From assembly GCA_009767595.1 (NCBI GenBank), contig VSDK01000599.1:130036-194035 (forward strand): a stretch of DNA of 64,000 bases, written 5' to 3'. Below the pieces are notes generated by a model that worked only from the letters and a program-made list of their open reading frames with translations, was not told the DNA's origin and did no database searches. The translations under genes were made by a program, and so were the position numbers. This stretch comes from Symbiodinium kawagutii. Its lineage: Eukaryota > Sar > Dinophyceae > Suessiales > Symbiodiniaceae. Below, in pieces: positions 13,062-22,382 of the stretch (positions within the stretch are counted from its first letter, which is position 1; the number at the start of each line of letters is the position of its first letter).

Positions 13062-15277
13062 GAATTATGATGAAGGTATTACTCAGTTATAATGATGGTG
13101 ATGATACTTATGATGATGGTAATAGCAGTAACAATGGTCATCACCATGGGAACTGAGTCACAGCAGCCCGTAGCTGCGCTGAGCGCCGTTGTGGCCAGGC
13201 TGCCCATGATTTGTGGCGGCATGGGTACACAAGCAACATTTGTTTGGTCAATATGACCATTTGTTATTTTCCCCAACAACTTTGGGATTCGGATGATTTA
13301 TTAATTGACTATAAGACTGTTTTTGTGAATGGGTTATAACTTCTACCACCAACCAGCAATAGTTGTTGGATCAAAGCAATGTTGATAGTTGTGTGCCGCA
13401 CCAACCAGCTATATCATCAATTGACAGGTGTAGGCACAAAGCTACTAGTTCGCAAGATGTAGCCGTGTGCGTACCAGCCTTTTCCACCAATTTAGATCAA
13501 ATCACGGAATCGCAAAATTGATGGTCAAGTGAAGTGATGATGAATAGTCAATCGCCATTAATTGTGCTTAGTCAATGGTTTTGCTGATGCGTAGTGATAA
13601 ACGATGAACATGTATTCAACACTATCAACGGTTACTAAGTATTGTGAACCAATATTAACCATGGTCAACAATAATTATGAACCATTGTTGACCACTGTTG
13701 CAGTTGATTGACCATTCTCAACCATTACTCGTTGAGATCTGGCAGCCATTGCTGACCGTGGCGCCGCTGTAGTCACTGATTCCGAGACGGCGCGTCATTG
13801 TGAACAAAATTTTCTACCATGGATGGTCATCGTGGTTAGTAGATTAGTTGATTAGCTACTTGATTCAATGGTAGTAATCACTAGTTGATAGTCATAATTA
13901 AAGGAGACTTGACAATCATGGTAGTCGTTGATACTCAACCATAGCTGATTCGTTGACCATAATTGATGCTGATGATCAACTGTTGTCTATGTTTCGTTTG
14001 ATTAGTTTTCAGAAGTATGATGTTGACCATACTGATTAGTCTATAGTTAATTCAATAGCCGCTATCAACAACTGACTGAACTTCCAACACATGCCGTCAT
14101 AAATCAATTAGCATTATCAACTGTCAGTTGGGAAGTGACCAGTAACTATCATGGAAACGTGTGGTAGATCAATTGGCCTCGCCGCCAACTTGCGAAAGTC
14201 GCAGCAAAGTAGCACCTGTGCCATGTGCCAACCAATTTGGAGCTCCGACCTCATGAGAGCTATGTTTTTTTTTTCCCCGTAGTAGGTGGTTTTTCACCAG
14301 GTTGTGCTTTCTTGGCCATGACATGCAAGCGCGTCCATTTTGGAGGTTTTCCCCTTACATTCCAATGGCGGCATCGCTGTGGTGTTTTTTCTGGCCCAGC
14401 TTAAAAAGCCTCAACTACCAAGGTGTATCCGAGGGATCAGGATATACCAGGGCTGCAGCAACCATCCAGAAAATATAACGATGTGTTGGACATCCAGCCG
14501 TTCCACGGTGTCTCTGTTGTTTTCAAATCCGTGGAAGTCCCCGTGATTTTCAGTCCCGTGGTCAAACCCATTAGGGCGCCACATGGGCTAAGTGTGACAT
14601 TCTGTTCACCAGCTATGATTTGTGATGATCCGTGATGTTTTTTGTTCAATTCGGAACTGTTATTTGTGATGATCTATAATGATGATCATAGTTCCTAGCT
14701 AGTATTGTCAATCAACTATCGCTACTATGAACTTATGAATCATTCGAAAAACAAGTCTCAACCATTTCTGACCATTCCTAAAGCCAATTGTTTTCGACTA
14801 CGACTCTCTGGCAAACCTGGTTGCGTAGAACATCCACCCTAGAAATTGCAGTTTTCCTCTGAAAAACTGGTAGAACTGGTAGCTTCCAGATTAGTTTCCA
14901 CTATGAAGCGTCATTAACCATCGTAACTAACCTGGAAGCTACCAGTCGTAAATCATGGTGAATACCCATGGTGAATAACTATGGCGTCCAAGTTCAGCAT
15001 TCTGAATCAGCTGCAGCTGAGGTAATAGCGTCGCGGAAGCCTTTGGCGTGGCCTTCTTTTTTGTGTCCTTCATTGTCGTGCGCCGGGCGTGTTGCCATGT
15101 GCTTGGTCGGTCAGTTGCTTGGTTGGTTGGTTGGTTGCTTGCTTGGTTGGTTGGTTGGTTGCTTGCTTGGTTGGTTGGTTGGTTGCTGCCCTTGGACCAA
15201 CTCCCCACAAACAGCATGGCCAGGTGAATGCGATCGTGTTGATCAACGTGGTGGTGGCTGTCTTGTTGGAGAAGATG
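5244..15277 (+). CDS. Voltage-gated cation channel domain (S1-S6), 13 short exons
   Basis: Thirteen exons (5244-5303, 5513-5548, 6040-6146, 6850-6905, 7639-7680, 7972-8001, 8701-8739, 9639-9695, 10067-10154, 10965-11032, 12342-12395, 14346-14393, 15224-15277) join in phase into about 246 codons. In order they give S1, the S1-S2 linker, S2-S3, S4, the S4-S5 linker, S5, the turret, the pore helix with the TCESW filter, and S6 ending in VVVAVLLEKM. This is the plan of the Nav/Cav/NaChBac superfamily, which gates Na+ or Ca2+ at membranes. All 13 acceptors are AG|G; donors are eight GC, four GT and one GA. Exons average 57 nt, introns 209-1950 nt. The N-terminus upstream of S1 and the C-terminal tail are not identified. 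It could be a single-domain channel or one repeat of a four-domain channel; no second domain was found. The fold assignment is near certain, two exon ends (exons 6 and 11) less so. Confidence 0.9.
5513..5548 (+). CDS. Channel exon 2: end of S1 and S1-S2 linker
   Basis: This 36-nt exon encodes CNIIEKWIDPAG, the N-x-(I/V)-E-K-x-I-D-P motif that follows S1 in protist voltage-gated channels. The acceptor is AG|G at 5511-5512. To stay in phase with exon 3 the donor must be GACTGA at 5549, a GA-AG intron, a rare type known from dinoflagellates. Confidence 0.85.
6040..6146 (+). CDS. Channel exon 3: S2 to start of S3
   Basis: The reading HADLFYGFETFFNVMFFF continues with ELLVNMYAFW and CCRFWKSG. The acidic residue in FFELLVNMYAFW and the RFWKS(G)WN connection are typical of S2 and the S2-S3 loop in Nav/Cav-type channels. 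The acceptor is AG|G. The donor is GCTTGG at 6147, and G joins GC of the next exon as Gly. Confidence 0.92.
6850..6905 (+). CDS. Channel exon 4: S3 helix
   Basis: It encodes WNIFDFVVVAIGILSVLK, a textbook S3 with the conserved W-N-x-x-D charge-transfer Asp. AG|G acceptor at 6848-6849 and GT donor at 6906. The split Gly codon fits exon 3. Confidence 0.93.
7240..7580. repeat. AT-rich TAAA and TA/CA repeats in intron 4
   Basis: (TAAA)n at about 7430-7470 flanked by TATACATACACA-type tracts, in the intron between the S3 exon and the S4 exon. Confidence 0.9.
7639..7680 (+). CDS. Channel exon 5: S3-S4 loop and start of S4
   Basis: The 42-nt exon encodes VELPGPLSMLRMMR. LRMMR carries the first two S4 arginines at three-residue spacing. 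The acceptor is AG|G and the donor GCGTCA at 7681. An alternative GT donor at 7683 would add two bases and change the frame of exon 6. Confidence 0.8.
7972..8001 (+). CDS. Channel exon 6: middle of S4 (tentative)
   Basis: The in-phase reading is VFCKVARMAV, giving S4 a length of 15 residues before VKSLNK, as in related channels. The usual Arg positions are partly lost or shifted (C, K, A, R). AG|G acceptor and GTTTGA donor at 8002. Other donors (GC at 7996, GT at 7999) and another frame (CFARLP) are possible, so both ends need transcript support. Confidence 0.5.
8701..8739 (+). CDS. Channel exon 7: S4-S5 linker
   Basis: It encodes VKSLNKIMVSLAK, the amphipathic linker that couples S4 to the pore. 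The acceptor is AG|G at 8699-8700 and the donor GCGGGG at 8740. Phase 0 at both ends joins it to AVPGV in exon 8. Confidence 0.88.
9639..9695 (+). CDS. Channel exon 8: S5 helix
   Basis: AVPGVANAFFILLLVMSIY is a complete S5. AG|G acceptor at 9637-9638. The GCCACT donor at 9696 and the GCCATC start of exon 9 share bases, so the exact cut is ambiguous by up to four bases with no effect on the protein. Confidence 0.93.
10067..10154 (+). CDS. Channel exon 9: end of S5 and pore turret
   Basis: AIIAVDLFKDFGKGFKF continues with VNIKGKEVELIT: the end of S5 and an extracellular loop before the pore. AG|G acceptor and GCTTGC donor at 10155. One leftover base combines with GT of exon 10 to make Ser. Confidence 0.9.
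10553..10626. mobile_element. MITE-like family B, right half
   Basis: In channel intron 9. TTTTCCCTATCATTGTTGGT and TGTTGACCCATAGCCATAT match the right half of family B; the left half is gone. Confidence 0.65.
10965..11032 (+). CDS. Channel exon 10: turret and pore helix
   Basis: RKQEYGFEYFGNFGKSLYTM followed by FQ matches the YFG.F..SL.TMFQ signature of the first pore helix. AG|G acceptor at 10963-10964 and GCGGCC donor at 11033. It ends in phase 0 exactly where the filter exon begins. Confidence 0.92.
11447..12270. repeat. CATCATTTAAG/TTTACC minisatellite
   Basis: About 820 bp of degenerate 12-13-bp units alternating CATCATTTAAG and CATCATTTTAC, lying inside channel intron 10. The units vary by one or two bases throughout, suggesting an old array. 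Confidence 0.95.
12342..12395 (+). CDS. Channel exon 11: selectivity filter
   Basis: VLTCESWSEAIARPLLHC holds the T-x-E-S-W filter found in NaChBac-type and EEEE-type calcium or sodium channels; the Glu would line the pore. Cys stands where Gly or Leu is usual. AG|G acceptor at 12340-12341. The downstream end is uncertain: a GC donor at 12396 keeps the phase, and so does one at 12375 (after SEAI). Confidence 0.88.
12871..13061. repeat. (GAT)n microsatellite
   Basis: A GAT/GAC/GAA tract in channel intron 11. It yields spurious poly-Asp and poly-Met ORFs. Confidence 0.97.
14346..14393 (+). CDS. Channel exon 12: post-filter loop and start of S6
   Basis: VFPLHSNGGIAVVFFL enters S6. AG|G acceptor at 14344-14345 and GCCCAG donor at 14394, phase 0 both sides. 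Joined to exon 13, S6 is about four residues shorter than usual (often FFxSFIL), so a further micro-exon between 14394 and 15223 is possible. Confidence 0.7.
15109..15188. repeat. TTGG/GCTTGCTT short tandem repeat
   Basis: Blocks of three to four GGTT units separated by GCTTGCTT, repeated at roughly 24-bp spacing immediately before the S6 exon. Confidence 0.9.
15224..15277 (+). CDS. Channel exon 13: S6 helix
   Basis: VNAIVLINVVVAVLLEKM is the S6 inner helix with the N-V-V-V-A-V-L-L-(D/E)-K signature. AG|G acceptor at 15222-15223 and GT donor at 15278. It lies just after a TTGG repeat. Confidence 0.93.
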
Positions 15278-15409
15278 GTGGGGAGATCGCTGTGGGCATG
15301 GCGTGGGCATGGAGATTCCCAGGGTGAGCGGCGTGGATGTGGAGTATCTCAGCCCCATAAGCCTCACACAGACACATGCAACTTAGCACCCATCGATTTG
15401 GACCCCGAG

Positions 15410-15520
15410 GTGTATGACTTCACGGACAGGCCCGTGGAGTCAGATGTGCCTCCCATCATGAGCTACCAGCGTGTGCAAATGCTACAGACTGTGGAACCCA
15501 AGGATGGATTGTGTCCATGA
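15410..15520 (+). CDS. Possible channel exon 14 / C-terminal tail
   Basis: AG|G at 15408-15409 opens a phase-0 frame, VYDFTDRPVESDVPPIMSYQ and on, which runs 36 codons to a TGA at 15518-15520. If used whole it would end the channel shortly after S6, making it a single-domain channel. It may instead splice out early. The order, strand and phase fit; the sequence itself is not recognised. Confidence 0.4.
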   Translation: MYDFTDRPVESDVPPIMSYQRVQMLQTVEPKDGLCP

Positions 15521-17470
15521 TGGCACCCTCCAACCAGCCACCCCAAGTTGGGATTCTGTGAAGAGAAGACGCTATGGATAACCTCAATGTCCAGTGGACT
15601 TTGCACAGCGGTGATGGAAAGTTCAAGGAAATGCTTGTCCGTAAATTGTGCAGGTCCAAAACTGATGGCTTTAGAAAGTCCTGGTCCTTCTTTTTGGATG
15701 GTTGGACATAGCCTTCCGTACCTGGATTCCACCAGCATTTATTATGATCAACCATCATCATCCGTCAATATCCGTCATCAAGCACTAAAAACATCTAAAA
15801 ACGTAAGCCATGACCGTTGCCTACTCGCGGTTGATGCTGTGACAGGCTATGACCACACTGTTTGGCTGGTATCATTTCAAAACAAGTTTTTTTGTTGGGG
15901 AAAGCACCATGTCTTGCGGCAAGTGTACTATGTCATTGGTTGAAATTGTGAATACTTGTGAATCAGGTTTATAAGATTGCAAAATATTAGTACGGTAGAT
16001 ATCGATAGGCATACTATGTACGTAGACCAATGTATACCTCTATATTGTGTAATTACATACTGTGTGTCCACCGTAGTAATATGGCTGTTTCTCAAGATAG
16101 GGGACCCTCCAGTTGTCATCCACTATTCACTATTTACAACAATCAATGACAATCCATTTTGGAGGTCACTATGGCTTGAGAAACCACCATCTATAATTGG
16201 TATACCCCCTACTATTGTTGCTCATTATCCCCAGCTTTATCAAGCATCAACCATGGGATAAACAGGTTGAACCCATGTATGTATATGCTGGTAAGATGTA
16301 CAGTTCATGCGTGCTTCTCTGATCTTTTGGAAAGCCGAGCCATGGGGGGGCCCACTGATTGACGCAGGTGGATGACACGGACAAGAAGGAGGCCGAGTCG
16401 TGCTGGGCTGGCTGTTCAATGCTGAAACCATCATAAAAACATGGTGTATAGTGGGTAGTGGTGGTTAATCATGGTTGAGAATGATGGTCAATAGTCGTTG
16501 ATAATGATGGTCAATAGTCGTTTATACTATGAGCATGGCAATAAAAGCTATATGGTGGGTCAACCAAGCCCTATGATGACAGTTGGTGAATGCCAACTTC
16601 AATTTACTAAGCATCACATCCAAGCATGGTTCGAAGCGTACCTAGTGGTTTGGGATAATTAGGGCTATGACCCTGGGGAAGGGCCACCAAGAAATTTCAC
16701 CGAGAAGGGGTAGCTTCGACAGTCCAAGCTGCATTTCAACCAGCTGAGTTTGGGGTGTTGAGTATGCGTGGAGTAGAGACCAACCTTTCAAAAACAGTGG
16801 ATCAAGAAACACTGGTTGAAGCTTCCAAAACGGTGTGCTTGGGGTAGGGATCGACCTTCCAAAAACATTTGGTTTTTGTCTAGTAAAGCATGGCTGGAAG
16901 TGACAGCGCTAGCACGATATGACCTGGCAAGGAGGTCATGCTCTAGCGGTCCTGAGTCTCACACGCAGTGGAGTTCCATTGTCCAGGATTGGTCAAGTCA
17001 GTATTGTCACATCAAAACTGGATAGAACCGAAACTCGATCATAGCAAAATCATGGTAGATCATTGCGGATAACAACCATCAAAAACATTTGAAAAAGATC
17101 AACAAGCACAAAAACCATCAAAAACCATCCAACAAACAGCATCAAAAACCAACAATAAACATTAAACAAAACCAACAAAACCCACAAACACCAACAATCT
17201 TCATAAAAAACAAAAGAAACAATGCCACTTTTGCTGGATTTTGCTAGTCCTGGGCATCGATGTCGCAGGGCGATACGATTGCTAGTGGCCTAATAGGAAT
17301 CGGCGACCGGGCAGCGGCTGCACATGAGAATATGGTTGTTAATGGCACTTCTCAATCAACCTCAACCAACCATCAGTGGCAAGCTTACCGATTGCTGATA
17401 AGCACTCTTAGTTGCTGATATTTGCAGATGGTTATGGCTATGACATTCCCAAAGTCCCAAGGAGCTTCAG
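15521..17470. other. Stretch with one weak exon candidate
   Basis: AG|G at 16366-16367 opens VDDTDKKEAESCW (plus, 16368-16407, GC donor), which may belong to the channel tail. A MITE-like copy lies at 16086-16188 and an AAACC/AACAAA-rich tract at 17080-17220. Nothing else recognised. Confidence 0.4.
16086..16188. mobile_element. MITE-like family A copy
   Basis: Ends GTTTCTCAAGATAGGGGACC and the inverse CTATGGCTTGAGAAACCAC, about 103 bp, no ORF. Confidence 0.75.
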
Positions 17471-17535
17471 GGTTTTTTCGCGAGGTCAAAGATGAGAAGG
17501 CGGAGGAAGTGGAAGAGGCGAGGCCTTCTTTCTTC
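17471..17535 (+). CDS. Candidate acidic exon
   Basis: After AG|G the plus frame reads FFREVKDEKAEEVEEARPSF followed by FA, with a GC donor choice near 17535. A charged helical segment, possibly part of the tail of the channel upstream; this link is inference only. Confidence 0.4.
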
Positions 17536-17723
17536 GCGATGATAGTGATGGGAAGCGATGGTTAGGCGCTGATGGTACGTAAAGGCCATGGTCATATGGG
17601 GGCCGTTCTAAACCCCCCCTCTTTAGATTTGAGCCAAACGTGACTTAGGTATATTTGAGGGTAAAATATTGGTCGTTTTTATGTGGGAGGCGCAAGAAGG
17701 CGCAAGGGCGAGCGCAAGACTAA

Positions 17724-17968
17724 AGGTATTAGAAGGTAACACAAGGTACTAAAAAGTATTACAAGGTACTACAAAGTACCACAAGGTACTACAAGGTACT
17801 ACAAGGTACTACAAGGTACTACAAGGTACTACAAGGTACTACAAGGTACTACAAGGTACTACAAGGTATTACAAGGTATTACAAAGTATTACAAGGTACT
17901 ACAAGGTACGACAAGGTATTGCAAACTACTACAAGGTATGACAAGGTATGACAAGGTACTACAAGGTT
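17724..17968. repeat. ACAAGGTACT tandem repeat
   Basis: About 24 copies of a 10-bp unit, cleanest at 17770-17870 and degenerate at both ends. Confidence 0.95.
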
Positions 17969-18102
17969 TCGCATCAGTTTGGTGCTTTTGGCGCCCTTGT
18001 TGTTTGGGCAGCTTCCGTGTGTGCGTGATGCGGCTGCCGCTTGGTCTGCAACAGGTCTGAAACAGGTCTGAAACATGTCTGAAACAAGTTTGAAACAGCT
18101 AT

Positions 18103-18462
18103 TATTATTACTCCACTACTTCTACTTTTTTTTATTATTGTTGCTTCTATTACCATTACTCCTGCTTTTATTGTTATTATTATTAATATCATTAGTAGTA
18201 TTATTACTACTACCATTATTTTTATTCTTATTACCATTATTATGAATATTATTATTATTACTACTACCATTATTAGTATTAATTCAAATATGATTATTAT
18301 TCTTATTATTATTTTTACTATTATTATTGTTATTATTTTCACAACAACAACAACAACAATTTTTATTACTATTTTTTTAATTATTATTACTATTGTTATT
18401 TTTATTACCACTAGTATTATTACTACTACTACTACTACTTTTACTACTACTACCACTCCTAT

Positions 18463-18512
<50 letters not shown>

Positions 18513-18850
18513 TTACTACTATTACCACTCTTATTACTATTACTACTACTACTACTACTACTATTATTATTATTATTATTAGTATTATTACTACTATTAT
18601 TACTATTACTACTATTATTATTATTAGTATTATTACTACTACTACTACTATTATTATTATTATTATTATTGCTATTACTACTATTATTTTTACTACAATT
18701 ATTACTATTACATTACTACTATTGCTATTGCTATTACTACTACTACTACTGCTACTACTACTGCTACTACTACTACTACTGCTACTACTACTGCTACTAC
18801 TACTACTACTATTATTACTACTACTACTACTACTACTACTACTACAATCA
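18103..18850. repeat. (TTA)n/(CTA)n microsatellite
   Basis: About 750 bp of interleaved TTA, CTA and TTG/CTG triplets. The long poly-Thr, Ile or Leu ORFs across it are artefacts. Confidence 0.97.
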
Positions 18851-19360
18851 CTACTACTACACCACCATTTTTATCAAAACATGCGTGAGCCTAAATTTTT
18901 GTTAAACGCATTTCTTATTGTATTTCACACATCGACTAAAATGTGTAATAAACGCAGGCAGGCGCAAGAAGGCGCAAGGGTGAGCGCAAGAGAACGAAAG
19001 TAACGCAGTGTGAAAAAGGAATTTAGAACAACCCCCATATGGTTTATAGGTTATTTGTGATATGGTCATATGATGTTATATGGTTATATGGTTACATAAG
19101 GGCTAGAAATGGTGCGCTGGGATAGTATAGTACCAGCCGTTCCGTTCGAATGTCAATTAATATTGGTAGATCATGGTCAATGCGTGATGGAAAATGTAGT
19201 GGTTCGCAATGCACCGCCATGCTTATTGATGGGCAATTATTTGTGCTTCCACTTTTGCGGCAGGACATCGGCAGTGGGTGTCACTAATCATAGGAAGTAA
19301 CGGCAATCCGATAGTCCACACCGGCGTGACGCCAGATTTGCAATGCAGTTGATGATCTAC

Positions 19361-19410
19361 ACGCGAAGGTGACTTCTTGACGGCTCTCAACCATAACTGC
19401 TTCTCAATCG
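19361..19410 (-). CDS. Candidate exon, unknown gene
   Basis: Minus frame AIEKQLWLRAVKKSPSR between AG|C and a GTAGAT donor. A basic amphipathic segment. Follows the 19506-19634 island on the same strand. Confidence 0.4.
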
Positions 19411-19505
19411 CTGCGATCAAGCCAGGATTTTCCAAATAATGTAGTAGCAGCTAAACATCATCTCTGACCATATCAGCAATGGCTCGACAAGTCTGTGGAC
19501 CTTAC

Positions 19506-19634
19506 ATGAGATTGCTTCGTACTGGATCGTTCAACAACTTGTGTTTCGACAGCCATCAGCAAGGGACTCACTCTACCTCTCTCCGATACACCTCTACGAA
19601 CATTGAAACTTCGTTCTTTGAAGTCATCCTGGCC
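19506..19634 (-). CDS. Candidate exon, unknown gene
   Basis: AG|G acceptor, 43 codons and a strong GTAAGG donor. The reading is GQDDFKERSFNVRRGVSERG then RVSPLLMAVETQVVERSSTK. It is highly charged. The plus strand has an ORF here too, but no matching splice boundaries. Not recognised. Confidence 0.5.
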
Positions 19635-20251
19635 CTTGGGTTTAGTCCTTTGGCTACTCAGAGGTAGCCCTTACAGACTTTGTCAAAGTCCGATGGCAAC
19701 GCTTTCATCGAGGGGGGTGATGATGAGACTATTTACCATTCCTAACCATCAATGAACCATCATCAACAATTATAGTTAATTGACCATCGAATAACTGGTA
19801 GTTCATCAACCACGAACCATTGGTAGCTATCAATCCTTTTGGTGTACAGTGGTAAATCTCGGCATCACTAGGGTCTTTACTGAAGAGGGCCCCCCAAAAT
19901 GGATGGTTGCCAGCACTGATTCGGCCCCAAAAAAAGCTACCGAAGTGGTTGATTCACTAGCAACAAACCTAGGGATGGGCAACACACAAATGGGATTGAC
20001 AGTTTGGTGCGTCAACAATGCTTAACAAAAAATCATGATTTGATATGATCTAATAATTTGATAGCAGTTCTCTGTCTGATGATCAATCATGGTGAACCAA
20101 TGTAAACCATTATCGCCATGATAACCTTTTGGTTGACTGGTGATTAACATTGATGAACCATGACTCCTTGAACAAATGGACCAGCGCAACTGTTGGTGGT
20201 CTCGACATACCAACGGGTACCGCAGGCTGAAGTGGAAGAGATTATGAACAC

Positions 20252-20331
20252 CAAGGCTGGCGGGGGGCCCCGGGGGCCGGGCCGGCGGGGCGTGGGATGC
20301 ACCGCAGCCACCGATGACACCCAAGTGCGGC
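20252..20331 (-). CDS. Candidate proline-rich exon
   Basis: AG|G acceptor and GTGTTC donor. Phase 0 from the exon at 21025 gives ALGCHRWLRCIPRPAGPAPG and on. Very GC-rich, with all minus frames open, so the frame is uncertain. A competing plus reading (AEVEEIMNTK) ends just at this edge. Confidence 0.35.
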
Positions 20332-21024
20332 CTGGGGACCTGGGGACCCGAACGGTTGAAATGCCAGGAATTTAGAATTGAAATCTTCCTGCGAAATCAT
20401 GTGAACTGGGATGGATCTATTAATTTTTCCAACCATCTGCTGGATTATGATGGATTTCTTTTCTTTTCTGCGCTCATCTCGTATTCCATTTGGAAAATGT
20501 CCAACAATTTGCTGGATTAGGGGCCCGGTCTTTTCGGAGGTCTATGACTGGGCCTCAGTTGCCAGTCAGTGCTGTGGGGCAACGCTTGAGAATGTTACAT
20601 TCAATGGGTATAACCAGTGGGTACAACCCCAATGGTTTCAACCAACAGTCATAAGATGTCAGAAACACTCGTTGATACTGGTTTCACTTTGGGGATAGCA
20701 ACCAACTAATCTTTGGACCACATCATTTTCAATGATGTTTCAAATCCGAGGGTCGCGATTGGGCAATTTGAAAGCCAACTGAGAGAGGTGAGTACGATCT
20801 CTCCTGGTGCCTTCATAAGACCAGTATCTAAGACCTAGGAATCACCAGGATATGGTCCAGGAACTGGAATGTTATCTAAATTTGGTTGCAGATGGTTGCA
20901 GTTGAACACCAATTTGGGTGTGTTTTTGTGCCATGCTAGCTTGACATTGGCGATATAGCAGCGAAACACCTCCGAAGCTGTAGGCTGTCGTTCTTTGAAA
21001 AGGCCCCCGGGTATGCGATAGGAC

Positions 21025-21142
21025 CTCTTTGGCAAGCTTGGTGATGTCGAAGATGAGCCCATGTGGCAACAGCAGGGGGTCCCAAGGGTCGCCGTCATCG
21101 GTGGGGCCCGGCAAACTCAATTCTTGGCCACGAATGAAGCAC
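21025..21142 (-). CDS. Candidate exon, unknown gene
   Basis: AG|G acceptor and GT donor enclose 39 codons: CFIRGQELSLPGPTDDGDPW then DPLLLPHGLIFDITKLAKE. By my count about three quarters of third positions are G or C, against roughly 57% for the best plus-strand frame (VPRVAVIGGARQTQFLATNE), so minus is preferred. First of a minus series down to 19.36 kb. No family recognised. Confidence 0.6.
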
Positions 21143-22083
21143 CTGCATTTGATGGTCACCAGCAATGGGAAGACAGTGCAACTTAGCAAATCTACCATTG
21201 GCCATTGTACACCAGGAGCCATCATTCAGCCCATATCAAGCATCATTAGCCATCCATGGTGGCCATCATCAGCCATCATTGTACGCCTACAGGCTCTTGA
21301 CCCCAGCCACGTGGCCTGAATTTTTTGAATTTCATCCACCAGCTGCGAAGAGCTTGGAGCCCGGTTAGGCATGCGGATGCTATCCTAACCAAATATGTTG
21401 TTTTCAATAGGGAACTATAGAGAATCCGTGGGTCAACATGGGTTCCTGCTTTAGAAGATAATGCCGATCACACCGGCAAATTTCGACCACAATAGTTTTG
21501 CCAATGGTGATTTTTGGTCAATGATTCATATGATCAATTACATGCAGCGCTTATTGGTTACCCATTGGCAGCTAGCAAGCTTCATCAAGAGCAAACCTGT
21601 CCTATTGGAAACAGAACAGGGTATCGATACTATAGTTGTTTTTTTGTATTTAAGTAATCATAAGAATCACCGTTCCCAACAACATACCATAAACATAATT
21701 CATGACCAGCATCAGTCAATAAATGTTTTCCAAGCTGTTAATCATAACGATAATCATCAATCACATGTGACAATGGTGGTCAGAGCCCAATATGGTGGTT
21801 TCTCGAAATAATATAGGAGACCCAAAAAATGGTCGATTTATCACTAAAAATGACTATTAAAGGATGATTTGGGGGTACCCCTATTTTTGAGAAACACCCA
21901 CATACTGTATACCCATATATAGCGGTCATAATCAGATCATAATCAACCACAGAGGGTAGCTTTTTCCAGCTCAGGCCATCTGCTCATCGGAGTCGTCCAT
22001 CAGTACGGAAGCCCAGTGGGGTGAAGCTCGAGCATCAGCCACTGCTCAGGGTCGAGATCCAGCACCCTTCAATTAGAGGTGGA
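21143..22083. other. No gene recognised
   Basis: Intergenic-type sequence with a MITE-like copy at 21795-21902. No credible exon seen. Confidence 0.5.
21795..21902. mobile_element. MITE-like family A copy
   Basis: Left end GTGGTTTCTCGAAATAATAT, interior with GACCCAAAAAATGG and TGATTTGGGGGTACCCCT, right end TTTTTGAGAAACACCCACAT. Confidence 0.8.
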
Positions 22084-22262
22084 TCATGGGGTAACCGGGT
22101 CGCGTGTGCACGTGACTTCTGGGTCGCCTGTGCACGTGGCTTCTAGGTCGCCTGTGCACGTGAGAGAGTGTTGTGAAGGGTAAAATGTGGAACGTGTCGC
22201 AAAATCTGTCTGTCTGATCGGGGTCGCCTGTGCACGTCGTGTTGTCGCCTGTGCACGTCCAA
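22084..22262. repeat. 24-bp repeat with GTGCACGTG core
   Basis: Three tandem 24-bp units (GGGTCGCCTGTGCACGTGAC type) followed by two more GTCGCCTGTGCACGT motifs at 22223 and 22244. Each carries the palindrome GTGCAC, and the first units contain CACGTG. Confidence 0.85.
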
Positions 22263-22382
22263 GACTGTGGTGCACATGTTGTGTTCTTTAGAGTGTTGGA
22301 GGTTTCCAGGTCTTCCATCACGACACACATCATCATGTTATCAAAGCTTCTGTCTGCGAAGTGAAAGTAGGACATGCTGAGT

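Larger units (their letters stand above)
17592..19043. mobile_element. Inverted-repeat element carrying microsatellites
   Basis: Termini CATATGGGGGCCGTTCTAAA (17593-17612) and its near-perfect inverse (19022-19041) match at 18 of 20 positions. Inside, just within each end, a GGCGCAAGAAGGCGCAAGGG motif appears in direct orientation (17688 and 18961), flanking the 10-bp and TTA/CTA repeat blocks. No transposase ORF. It looks like a non-autonomous DNA element or foldback that has accumulated repeats. Confidence 0.7.

Noticed and set aside
12781..13156. ORFs of about 100 codons with poly-Asp or poly-Met
   Set aside because: They translate the (GAT)n microsatellite inside channel intron 11 in two frames; no flanking coding sequence.
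17974..19003. Plus and minus ORFs of 170-253 codons
   Set aside because: Translation of TTA/CTA triplets inside the inverted-repeat element; triplet repeats cannot create stops in some frames.
19480..19700. Ribosomal RNA fragment
   Set aside because: Neither strand matched remembered conserved 18S or 28S blocks; a minus-strand exon with AG|G and GTAAGG explains it better.
21029..21172. Plus-strand exon VPRVAVIGGARQTQFLATNE
   Set aside because: The overlapping minus reading has both splice boundaries and higher third-position GC; kept only as an alternative.
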